Below are positions 1-4,986 of a stretch of 5,039 nucleotides of DNA, one piece after another. The notes below the pieces were generated by a model. It had not been told where the DNA came from and did not search any database. It saw only the letters and a list, made by a program, of their open reading frames with translations. The stretch is taken from contig URGA01000095.1 in assembly GCA_900547275.1 (NCBI GenBank), positions 1-5,039 of the forward strand, read 5' to 3'. Source of the DNA: an uncultured Oscillospiraceae bacterium (GTDB taxonomy: Bacteria > Bacillota > Clostridia > Oscillospirales > Acutalibacteraceae). The translations under genes and the position numbers were made by a program. Position 1 is the first letter of the stretch; every line of letters begins with the position of its first letter.

Positions 1-931
1 CCGCTTCTGCAACGTCTGCCATAACTTCACATTGGCGGTTAAGTCTTTTGCTCATAGCGCGGGACGTGTAGCCGCCTGCGCCGTGGCTTGTCATAAGCAG
101 TTCGTTGTCCCATACGGGGAGGGAAGCCTTTACGCTGTCGTCCATTTCCTCAATATCCTTAAATATTTGGTCAGACTTTGCGCTGATTACTTCAAAATCG
201 CTCTGGTCATTTGCTTTTACGCTGTCGCAAACGCTTTTTACGCTGTTTTCTTCAGGTGAGCCGCCCCAGTCGCCGGTGCCGTAAAGGTGCATCGTGTAGG
301 GCAGAGCACCTTCAAATGCGCTTTTTGCAACTCCGTCGATAACAGAGACGTCTCCTCTTATATCTCCGTCAAATTTGTATCTGTATGAGCCTACGTTAGG
401 GCATGCGAGCATCATGCTTGAATCGGAACCTTTCCAGTAACCGAGATTAAACGGAATACCGTAAGCACTGCCCCAGCTTAGTTTCTGGGTAGAAAAGCCC
501 AGGAGGCCGGCGTATTTCATAACTGACGGAAGAGCCTGGCCGAAGCCAAAGCAGTCGGGAAGGAAAATATCCTTGGACTTTATTCCGAATTTTTCCTTGA
601 AATAACCGTTGCCCAGCAGAATGTTTCTGAACAGCGCTTCCGGGGAAGGAATATTAACGTCGCCGTTTTCATAACTTGAGCCTGCGGGATACCATCTGCC
701 CTGCTTAACAAATTCTGTGATTTCGTCAAATGCCAGGGGATAGTATTCCTCGATAAGCTCATAGCGGAACGCTCCTTCAAAATTGAAGCAGTATTCAGGA
801 TAGCGGTCAATCAGATCAAAGTTTTTCCGAAGAGTATCGGGAATAAATTCTTCTATTGTTTTTGCAAGATTCCAACGCCAGACCGTATCAAGATGGGCGG
901 TGGAAACCGCATATGCTTTTTTCTTCATCAT
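1..931 (-). CDS. GH38 alpha-mannosidase, N-terminal part (cut by window edge)
   Basis: The frame is open from the ATG at 931 to the left edge (310 codons, no stop), so only the N-terminal third of a protein that is usually 800-1000 residues long is present. GH38 enzymes are zinc-dependent retaining alpha-mannosidases that cleave mannose from glycans. Visible here: the N-terminal HLDTVWRW at 13-20 (the His-x-Asp zinc-binding pair is H13/D15), FNFEGAFRY at 49-57, RWYPAGSSYENGDVNIPS around 79-96, and PDCFGFGQALPS at 125-136, where D126 is the expected nucleophile. YGTGDWGG follows at 217-224, and ELL...HGAGGYTSRA at 277-292. The HLDT opening and the FNFEGA block resemble gut Bacteroides/Clostridia members of the family. 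No signal peptide is seen, so it is probably cytoplasmic and acts on imported oligosaccharides (inference). It starts 5 bp after the 72-aa gene and is probably co-transcribed with it. A second in-frame ATG follows at 928. The upstream ribosome site is weak (AGAAAAG). Substrate linkage cannot be told. Confidence 0.93.
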   Translation of the reverse strand, partial: MMKKKAYAVSTAHLDTVWRWNLAKTIEEFIPDTLRKNFDLIDRYPEYCFNFEGAFRYELIEEYYPLAFDEITEFVKQGRWYPAGSSYENGDVNIPSPEALFRNILLGNGYFKEKFGIKSKDIFLPDCFGFGQALPSVMKYAGLLGFSTQKLSWGSAYGIPFNLGYWKGSDSSMMLACPNVGSYRYKFDGDIRGDVSVIDGVAKSAFEGALPYTMHLYGTGDWGGSPEENSVKSVCDSVKANDQSDFEVISAKSDQIFKDIEEMDDSVKASLPVWDNELLMTSHGAGGYTSRAMSKRLNRQCEVMADVAEA

Positions 932-936
932 AATAA

Positions 937-1155
937 TTACTTTTCTATAATCTCGTATGTAAATTCGTATTTTTCCTGGAGTGCTTTTACTTTGTCTTCG
1001 TTGTCCTCAATGAATGTTTCGGTGTAAACGGATTTGCCGTCTACCGAATAGTCGGAAACGATTTTATTGAGAGCTTCCCATGCTTCGGCTTCCTTATCGT
1101 AGCCGTCTTCAAACTTAATGAGAAATTCTCTGTGCTTTGGCAGTCTAACTTTCAT
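937..1155 (-). CDS. Small acidic protein of unknown function (72 aa)
   Basis: I do not recognise this protein. It is a complete 72-residue ORF from ATG at 1155 to TAA at 937. A good AGGAG ribosome site lies at 1165-1169, 9 nt before the start, so translation is likely. The product is hydrophilic, rich in Glu, Asp and Lys, with no membrane segment, signal peptide or cysteines. A basic start (KVRLPKHR at 2-9) is followed by an acidic, probably helical, middle and end. It is followed after 5 bp by the GH38 mannosidase and preceded by its own candidate promoter, so the two probably form one transcription unit. It could be a small accessory or regulatory partner of the mannosidase or simply a conserved hypothetical; the sequence does not decide. 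Confidence 0.75.
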   Translation of the reverse strand: MKVRLPKHREFLIKFEDGYDKEAEAWEALNKIVSDYSVDGKSVYTETFIEDNEDKVKALQEKYEFTYEIIEK

Positions 1156-1164
1156 AATTTTTAT

Positions 1165-1169
1165 CTCCT
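1165..1169 (-). promoter_or_regulatory. Ribosome binding site of the 72-aa gene
   Basis: AGGAG on the minus strand, 9 nt upstream of the ATG at 1155. It is the clearest Shine-Dalgarno site on this strand and is the main support that the short ORF is a real gene. Confidence 0.7.
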
Positions 1170-1188
1170 GTTCTGTATAGATACTGAA

Positions 1189-1217
1189 ATTATATAATAA
1201 ATAATAATCTATTGCAA
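1189..1217 (-). promoter_or_regulatory. Candidate sigma-A promoter for the 72-aa gene and mannosidase
   Basis: Reading the minus strand, the -35 is TTGCAA (1217-1212, 4 of 6 consensus bases) and the -10 is a perfect TATAAT (1194-1189), separated by 17 bp. Predicted transcription start is near 1182, giving a leader of about 27 nt. The -35 lies in the last codons of the upstream glycerate kinase gene. No terminator is seen between the two genes, so read-through from upstream may add to this promoter. Confidence 0.55.
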
Positions 1218-2279
1218 TATGTATTTTGCTTTTGCAAAAAGCAGTTTTCGGCAGTTTTTTATAGCGTATTCGGCGGTTGTGTTTTCGTCTGTCAAAGTGA
1301 TTTGTTTGTCACCGATAATCGTGTTGTCGCTGTCGCCGCTGATTAAAACACAGCGTTTATTGTGCTTTTTAGCAAGAGATGCAACTTTAAACGGAAGTTT
1401 GCCCATAAGTGTTTGATAATCCGTTTTGCCTTCGCCGGTAACTACAATGTCTGAGTTTTTTATATGCTCTTCAAGATCTGCAAGCCGGGCAATTATATCA
1501 AATCCGCTTTCGGTTTTACCGCCGAGCACTGCCAGCAATCCGCCGCAAAGACCGCCTGCGGCTCCGCTTCCCGGTATGGCTGAAATGTTTCGGTTAAATA
1601 ATTCCGCAACGTTTCTCAGCCCTTTGTCAAGCTCTTCAACCTGTTTTTTATCTGCGCCTTTTTGAGGAGCGAAAACATAGGCTGCACCGTTAACTCCATA
1701 GTATGGATTTTCAACATCACAGGCGTATGTAAAACTGCATTCATCGGCTATTTTCTTTATTTTTTCGCTGTATTCAATTTTTGAAATACTGCTCATATCT
1801 TTGCCTGTGGGAAAGGGGATAGCCTTGTTGTTATTATCATAAAAAGACGCACCCAGAGCCGCAAGCGCTCCTGTGCCGCCGTCGCACATTCCGCTTCCTC
1901 CCAGACCGATGATGAATTTTCTGTATCCTTTTTCGTAAGCAAAACTAATCTGCTGGCCTGTGCCGAAAGAAGAAGCGTCCATAACATTTCGTTTCTCCTG
2001 CAAAAAGCAGGCGGAAGCACATTCAATAACCGCAATATCTTTGCAAAAATAAACTGGCGCTGAAATCGTATTGCCGTAAATGTCAGAAAATCTGTCGTAA
2101 ATTATATCGCCTTTACAGCAGTCGCAGCAGCAATTTCCGAAACCTTCGCCGCCGTCTGAAAGGGGCAGTGATACCGTTTCAACACCGTCAATATCGCTTA
2201 GAGATCTTGAAATTATGTCACATACTTCTTTGGCGGAAAGAGAGCCTTTGAAACTGTCAGGTGCAATCAGTATTTTCAT
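1209..2279 (-). CDS. Glycerate kinase, type II (GarK/GlxK family)
   Basis: Phosphorylates glycerate with ATP; family members make 2-phosphoglycerate (some 3-phosphoglycerate), feeding lower glycolysis from the cytoplasm. The 356-residue protein shows the family hallmarks in order: APDSFKGSLSA at 6-16, PLSDGGEG at 39-46, the glycine-rich IGLGGSGMCDGGTGA at 124-138, CDVENPYYGVNGAA at 187-200 with FAPQKGA at 203-209, PGSGAAGGLCGGL at 236-248, and VVTGEGKTDYQTLMGK at 279-294. The family is usually about 370-385 residues, so this is slightly short but has a normal end. The start at 2279 fits: MKILIAPDSFKGS is the standard N-terminus, and an AAGAAGG-like ribosome site lies about 10 nt upstream. The gene overlaps the 3' end of the DUF188 gene by 23 bp in another frame, suggesting translational coupling. 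Oddity: CCCDCC at 50-55. Whether the symbol should be garK or glxK cannot be decided. Confidence 0.95.
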   Translation of the reverse strand: MKILIAPDSFKGSLSAKEVCDIISRSLSDIDGVETVSLPLSDGGEGFGNCCCDCCKGDIIYDRFSDIYGNTISAPVYFCKDIAVIECASACFLQEKRNVMDASSFGTGQQISFAYEKGYRKFIIGLGGSGMCDGGTGALAALGASFYDNNNKAIPFPTGKDMSSISKIEYSEKIKKIADECSFTYACDVENPYYGVNGAAYVFAPQKGADKKQVEELDKGLRNVAELFNRNISAIPGSGAAGGLCGGLLAVLGGKTESGFDIIARLADLEEHIKNSDIVVTGEGKTDYQTLMGKLPFKVASLAKKHNKRCVLISGDSDNTIIGDKQITLTDENTTAEYAIKNCRKLLFAKAKYILQ

Positions 2280-2706
2280 TTTCTATCAGCCTTCTTAATT
2301 CTTTTTCAAACGCCTCATCCTGCTCTTTCGTGCGCTTTGACGGGCCTTTAAGCCTGTACCCGCCTTTGCGCGCCTTTTTCGCGGCGTAACGGGTAAGCAG
2401 AAGAGTACCAATGTTTTGAGGCGTTATTATCTTTCCGTTTTGGGTAATTGGAAACCCGTGTTTTGACAGCACCATTGCCGCAAGGCCGTAATCCTGGCTT
2501 ACTGCAATATCGCCGGGTTCAAGCCTGTTAACAAGTGCAAAATCAGCGCTGTCAGCTCCTTTGCCGACAGTAACAACTTCTGCGTTTTTGTCTTTGAAAA
2601 CATGGCTTGTGTCGCAAAAAATCACTGCTTTTATGTTGTGCTCATGAGCCAGGCGTAAAGCAATGTCAACCACCGGGCATCCGTCAGCGTCAATAAGAAT
2701 TTTCAT
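2257..2706 (-). CDS. YaiI/YqxD family protein (DUF188, UPF0178)
   Basis: A 149-residue cytoplasmic protein of a widespread bacterial family with no established biochemical function; the fold is related to PIN-type nuclease domains. Family motifs visible: IDADGCPV at 5-12 (D6, D8 and C10 are the conserved acidic/Cys cluster), KGADSAD at 49-55, GDIAVSQDYGLAA at 65-77, and the C-terminal GGYRLKGPSKRT at 115-126 followed by a charged helix. Length is normal for the family (about 145-160). The ATG at 2706 gives the canonical N-terminus. No convincing Shine-Dalgarno sequence precedes it, and the candidate promoter places the transcript start on or next to the ATG, so it may be leaderless. It is the first gene of the run DUF188-glycerate kinase. 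Confidence 0.93.
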   Translation of the reverse strand: MKILIDADGCPVVDIALRLAHEHNIKAVIFCDTSHVFKDKNAEVVTVGKGADSADFALVNRLEPGDIAVSQDYGLAAMVLSKHGFPITQNGKIITPQNIGTLLLTRYAAKKARKGGYRLKGPSKRTKEQDEAFEKELRRLIENENTDCT

Positions 2707-2712
2707 ATGATT

Positions 2713-2741
2713 ATTTTACCATATTTGTAATGGCGGCGCAA
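2713..2741 (-). promoter_or_regulatory. Candidate promoter for the DUF188/glycerate kinase unit
   Basis: On the minus strand the -10 is TAAAAT (2718-2713) preceded by an extended TGG, with a weak -35 TTGCGC (2741-2736) and 17-bp spacer. The start would fall at about 2706, the first base of the ATG. Its elements interleave with the plus-strand promoter. Support is only moderate because the -35 matches at three positions and the region is AT-rich. Confidence 0.4.
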
Positions 2742-2753
2742 TTATGTTATATT
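2725..2753 (+). promoter_or_regulatory. Candidate promoter for the histidine phosphatase gene
   Basis: The -35 is TTGTAA (2725-2730), the spacer 17 bp, and the -10 TATATT (2748-2753) with the extended TGT motif at 2745-2747. Predicted start is near 2760, about 10 nt before the ATG. The Shine-Dalgarno-like GGTGAT at 2760-2765 would thus sit at the very 5' end of the mRNA. Confidence 0.5.
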
Positions 2754-2769
2754 ATCATTGGTGATGTAA

Positions 2770-3486
2770 ATGAGGATTTTAATAGTGCGCCACGGCGATC
2801 CTGATTATGAAAAAGACTCTTTGACCGAAAAGGGTTTTCGTGAGGCAGAACTTCTCGTTCCAAGATTATCAAAACTTGATGTAAAGGCATTTTATTGCTC
2901 TCCGCTGGGAAGAGCACGTGCTACGGCTGAACCTACGCTTAAAGCAATGGGCAGAGAGTCTGAAACGCTGGAGTGGCTTCGTGAGTTCAGAGGCTTTGTT
3001 TTTCAGGGACTGAAGCCTGTCAACTGCTGGGACAGACTGCCGTCTGTGTGGTGCTCTGAAGATAAATATTACGATGCTTCGTCTTGGTGCGAAACGCGGC
3101 TGATGAAAAGCGGAAATGTAAGAAAAGAATATCGTTATGTATGCAAAGGGATTGATGAACTTCTTGAAGCCCACGGATACCGCCATAACGGACGCGTTTA
3201 CGACGTTGTCAGCCCAAACCACGATACAATCGTACTGTTTTGCCATTTCGGTGTTGAATCAGTAATTCTAAGCCATATTCTTTCTGTTTCACCTATGCCG
3301 CTGTGGCACAACTTTGTTGCGCTTCCTACTTCGGTAACGACTCTTATCACTGAGGAGAGGGAAGAGGGAATAGCCTCGTTTAGAATTCAGCAGTACGGCG
3401 ATATTTCTCATTTGTATGCCGGCGGCGAGGAGCCTGCTTTTGCGGCGCGCTTTTGCGAATGTTTTTCTGACGATACAAGACACTGA
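2770..3486 (+). CDS. Histidine phosphatase superfamily protein (phosphoglycerate mutase-like)
   Basis: Branch of the histidine phosphatase fold that transfers or hydrolyses phosphate through a phosphohistidine; the substrate of this subgroup is not known. In the 238-residue protein the catalytic RHG is at 7-9 (H8 nucleophile), the second phosphate-binding Arg is R48 in CSPLGRARATAEP (43-55), a candidate acid is E72 in WLREF, and the second catalytic His is H159 in LFCHFGVES (156-164). The region 75-150, rich in Trp and Tyr, is an insert or cap beyond the minimal fold. The C-terminal block SFRIQQYGDISHLYAGGEEP is, as I recall it, strongly conserved among clostridial relatives. The ATG at 2770 follows GGTGAT at 5 nt spacing. 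The gene stands alone, divergent from DUF188 and convergent with the exporter pair. It is more likely a phosphatase than a glycolytic mutase (inference). Confidence 0.92.
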   Translation: MRILIVRHGDPDYEKDSLTEKGFREAELLVPRLSKLDVKAFYCSPLGRARATAEPTLKAMGRESETLEWLREFRGFVFQGLKPVNCWDRLPSVWCSEDKYYDASSWCETRLMKSGNVRKEYRYVCKGIDELLEAHGYRHNGRVYDVVSPNHDTIVLFCHFGVESVILSHILSVSPMPLWHNFVALPTSVTTLITEEREEGIASFRIQQYGDISHLYAGGEEPAFAARFCECFSDDTRH

Positions 3487-3498
3487 CTATGACTTGTA
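3474..3498. repeat. Inverted repeat centred on two abutting stop codons
   Basis: TACAAG (3474-3479) and CTTGTA (3493-3498) form a 6-bp inverted repeat. After one mismatch two more pairs (CA/TG) close a 7-nt loop. Its centre is 3486, the last base of the phosphatase stop TGA, which touches the exporter stop TAG (read on minus) at 3487. No T-tract follows on either strand, so it is not a standard intrinsic terminator. Confidence 0.4.
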
Positions 3499-3921
3499 GT
3501 ATTCAATCTGGCTTGAAACAAATTTTACCAATACGGCTACTATGACCGCCCCCAGCCCCAGACCGGTGGCGGTTTCTGCTGTCTGTGCGGCGTAGTAGTT
3601 GAAGTTTTGTGTATTGCCGTTTACGGCGTTTTGCATTGCGTAATATATTGTGCTTCCCGGAAGAAGTGGAATGGTTGATGGAAGCAGGATAACTGTTGCA
3701 GGAGTTTTTCTTATTCGGGCTATAATTTCCGAATATACTGCCACCGCCGCCATTGCAAAGAGAGACGCAATAAAAACGTTTTTGCCTGTTGATTCTAAAA
3801 AATATGAAATTGACGCGGAAATAAGACCGCCGAATGTTGCGTAAAAAAGAAGATCTTTCGGTACTTTCAGCAAAACGGCAAACGACAACGTTCCTATAAC
3901 GCATGTGATAATTTCTTTCAA
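3487..3921 (-). CDS. Threonine/serine exporter small subunit, ThrE_2 (YjjB-like, DUF3815)
   Basis: Integral membrane protein, the C-terminal half of a split ThrE-type exporter. E. coli YjjP/YjjB is linked to succinate export; ThrE of Corynebacterium exports threonine and serine. Counting from the TTG at 3921 (144 residues), hydrophobic segments lie at about 4-18, 25-43, 48-67, 76-96 and 116-136. The family signature LPSTIPLLPGSTIYY is at 80-94. Start choice: the frame also has a GTG at 3930 (147 residues), but the only Shine-Dalgarno site, GGGAG at 3934-3930, abuts that GTG with no spacer while it is 8 nt from the TTG. The TTG also lies 1 nt after the upstream stop. I favour the TTG; the GTG would give an 8-bp overlap. 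It is the second gene of a two-gene operon with the larger subunit. Exported substrate is unknown. Confidence 0.9.
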   Translation of the reverse strand: MKEIITCVIGTLSFAVLLKVPKDLLFYATFGGLISASISYFLESTGKNVFIASLFAMAAVAVYSEIIARIRKTPATVILLPSTIPLLPGSTIYYAMQNAVNGNTQNFNYYAAQTAETATGLGLGAVIVAVLVKFVSSQIEYYKS

Positions 3922-3922
3922 A

Positions 3923-4654
3923 TTACTCACTCCCGAAAATCAGTACTGCGAATGGAAACCCAAGTGCTATTGCAAGGGCGCAGAGTATGGCATTTGTCAG
4001 TCTCAGCAGACCTGCATAAATGTCGCCGCTTATCATATCGCGCATTGCGTTGCCCACGGTGAGACCGGGAACCAAGAGCATAATTGTTCCAATGATAATA
4101 TTGTCTGCGTTTGCGTTTATTCCAAACAGCCCCGGCATAAATGACAGCAGACCAGCAAGGGCGGCATCAAGCAGAATACCTGCAAAGGAACTTGTTATCG
4201 GGCCTCTGTAGTTGCTTATCAGTATTCCGATTATTCCTGAAAAAAAAGCGTCTGTAACCGTTCCGCCGAAATAAATGCAAAACGACGCGGTGGCTAAAAA
4301 GGTAAAAACAATATCTGTAATCGGCTTGTATTCTCTGTTTTTTGTTATACTGAAATATACCGTATCTCCGTTGCAAATACGTCTTGACAGTTGGTTTAGC
4401 CTGTCCAGTTCGGCAAGGTTTATTTCTTCTTCGCCAATGCATCTGGTTTGTGTAATGATTTTTCCGCTTTTTGCAGTAACGGTTGCCGCCAGCATTGACG
4501 GAAGCGCCCAGACTTGGACAAATTTTGCCCCCAGCGCTTTGTTTATTCTGTAAACGGTATCTTCACTGCGGCTGATTTCTCCGCCACATTCAACCATTGC
4601 CGCTCCGATTTCCAGAGATATTGAAAGTATTTCATCTTCGTTAAAATGATTCAT
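3923..4654 (-). CDS. Threonine/serine exporter large subunit, ThrE (YjjP-like, DUF1212)
   Basis: Membrane transporter, the N-terminal half of the split ThrE family. The 243-residue protein has a soluble N-terminal domain of about 110 residues carrying CGGEISRSEDTVYRI (23-37), the conserved family opening. About five membrane segments follow, at roughly 112-131, 134-152, 156-175, 184-203 and 212-240. The conserved VPGLTVGNAMRDMISGD is at 195-211. It pairs with the ThrE_2 gene directly downstream; both are needed in characterised split systems. ATG at 4654 is the first possible start after an in-frame stop about 20 nt upstream, and the N-terminus fits the family, but no Shine-Dalgarno sequence is evident before it. 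Substrate (amino acid or dicarboxylate) cannot be read from sequence. Confidence 0.92.
   Translation of the reverse strand: MNHFNEDEILSISLEIGAAMVECGGEISRSEDTVYRINKALGAKFVQVWALPSMLAATVTAKSGKIITQTRCIGEEEINLAELDRLNQLSRRICNGDTVYFSITKNREYKPITDIVFTFLATASFCIYFGGTVTDAFFSGIIGILISNYRGPITSSFAGILLDAALAGLLSFMPGLFGINANADNIIIGTIMLLVPGLTVGNAMRDMISGDIYAGLLRLTNAILCALAIALGFPFAVLIFGSE
3930..3934 (-). promoter_or_regulatory. Ribosome binding site deciding the ThrE_2 start
   Basis: GGGAG on the minus strand, placed just inside the end of the larger exporter gene. It is ideally spaced (8 nt) for the TTG at 3921 and touches the alternative GTG at 3930, so it argues for the shorter protein. Confidence 0.55.
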
Positions 4655-4692
4655 ATTGATATGTTTTGCAGAAATTCATCAATAATGCTCTG

Positions 4693-4721
4693 ACTATAGT
4701 AATTGTTTACATTTTAGTAAA
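4693..4721 (-). promoter_or_regulatory. Candidate promoter of the exporter operon
   Basis: On the minus strand: -35 TTTACT (4721-4716), 17-bp spacer, -10 TATAGT (4698-4693), each near consensus. Start is expected near 4686, giving a leader of about 32 nt. The -35 overlaps the right arm of the small inverted repeat at 4706-4721, a possible operator. Confidence 0.35.
4706..4721. repeat. Inverted repeat TTTAC-N6-GTAAA
   Basis: Five-bp arms TTTAC (4706-4710) and GTAAA (4717-4721) around a 6-bp centre, overlapping the candidate -35 and spacer of the exporter promoter. It could be a regulator site, but such short AT-rich repeats also arise by chance. Confidence 0.3.
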
Positions 4722-4729
4722 TGGACAGA

Positions 4730-4742
4730 ACAAAAATTTTGT
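4730..4742. repeat. AT-rich 13-bp palindrome
   Basis: ACAAAA (4730-4735) and TTTTGT (4737-4742) flank a single central A. It lies just upstream of the exporter -35 on the minus strand and about 20 bp upstream of the small-RNA -35 on the plus strand. Possible operator or bent-DNA element; AT richness makes chance plausible. Confidence 0.25.
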
Positions 4743-4761
4743 GCAAAAACGAATCTTATCC

Positions 4762-4790
4762 TTGAATTTTATTTTGGATTGTTGTAAAAT
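4762..4790 (+). promoter_or_regulatory. Candidate promoter of the small RNA
   Basis: -35 TTGAAT (4762-4767, 4 of 6), 17-bp spacer, -10 TAAAAT (4785-4790, 5 of 6). The predicted start is at 4797, the first G of the 5' hairpin, and the transcript would reach the terminator without any credible ORF. Confidence 0.5.
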
Positions 4791-4796
4791 AATTTT

Positions 4797-4883
4797 GGTA
4801 CGAGTAGGGTACCTAAGGTTAAAATAAATAGCGATAGGAAACAGCGGTGAATTTTTTTATATTCCCGCTGTTTTCTATTTTTT
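4797..4883 (+). ncRNA. Candidate small RNA of about 87 nt with its own terminator
   Basis: Between the exporter operon and tRNA-fMet lies a compact plus-strand unit with its own promoter. A 5' hairpin follows at 4797-4813 (GGTAC/GTACC with a 7-nt G-rich loop GAGTAGG), then a single-stranded A-rich stretch (about 4814-4833), then a long terminator hairpin with T-run. No plus-strand protein gene lies upstream that the terminator could serve; the nearest upstream gene points away. The next downstream gene, tRNA-fMet, has its own promoter after the terminator. It could alternatively be a riboswitch-like or attenuated leader, but no gene of that kind follows. I do not recognise it as 6S, SRP, tmRNA, RNase P or a common riboswitch class. 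Confidence 0.5.
4834..4883 (+). terminator. Strong rho-independent terminator
   Basis: Arms 4834-4847 and 4865-4878 pair over 14 bp with one G-T wobble. After a single bulged T, four more pairs (GAAT/ATTC) close an 8-nt loop. The top of the 14-bp stem is GC-rich (CAGCGG), and a run of six T (4878-4883) follows directly. On the opposite strand no immediate T-run follows the stem, so the terminator works for plus-strand transcription. Confidence 0.88.
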
Positions 4884-4925
4884 GAATAATTCCGTTAATG
4901 AATTGCTTTATTTATGAAATAAGTA

Positions 4926-4953
4926 TTGACAAAGTAAAAAAATCTGTTATAAT
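4926..4953 (+). promoter_or_regulatory. Strong promoter of tRNA-fMet
   Basis: Perfect -35 TTGACA (4926-4931), 16-bp spacer, perfect -10 TATAAT (4948-4953), with an extended TGT at 4945-4947. Expected start is near 4960, leaving a 5' leader of about 27 nt to be removed by RNase P. Near-consensus promoters are typical for stable RNA genes. Confidence 0.88.
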
Positions 4954-4986
4954 AATATAGCACTTGAGAGTATTATGCGCATATAT

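Noticed and set aside
32..259. Plus-strand ORF of 75 codons
   Set aside because: It is antisense to the GH38 mannosidase frame, which carries clear family motifs through the same stretch.
1156..1208. Possible terminator between glycerate kinase and the 72-aa gene
   Set aside because: The region is AT-rich (TAATAAT runs) but has no GC stem followed by a T-run; it is better explained as promoter DNA.
1426..1665. Plus-strand and other ORFs inside the glycerate kinase gene
   Set aside because: Low-complexity shadow frames of a gene whose conserved motifs are continuous across the region; no ribosome site or family match.
2257..2279. The 23-bp overlap of DUF188 and glycerate kinase as evidence of frameshift or fusion
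   Set aside because: Both proteins have complete, family-typical ends there; overlapping starts and stops are common in operons.
2869..3246. 125-codon minus-strand ORF within the phosphatase gene
   Set aside because: Shadow frame opposite a protein with intact catalytic motifs at both ends; the translation looks like no known family.
4797..4833. Known riboswitch or housekeeping RNA (T-box, SRP, 6S, c-di-GMP, mini-ykkC)
   Set aside because: None of the conserved loops of those classes that I know appears, and there is no regulated coding sequence downstream; kept only as an unclassified small RNA.
4847..4885. A 12-codon ORF starting GTG (4847) with AGG upstream, ending TGA, as a possible leader peptide
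   Set aside because: It runs through the terminator hairpin and its T-tract, so its Phe-rich content follows from the T-rich DNA; the ribosome site is poor and no regulated gene follows.
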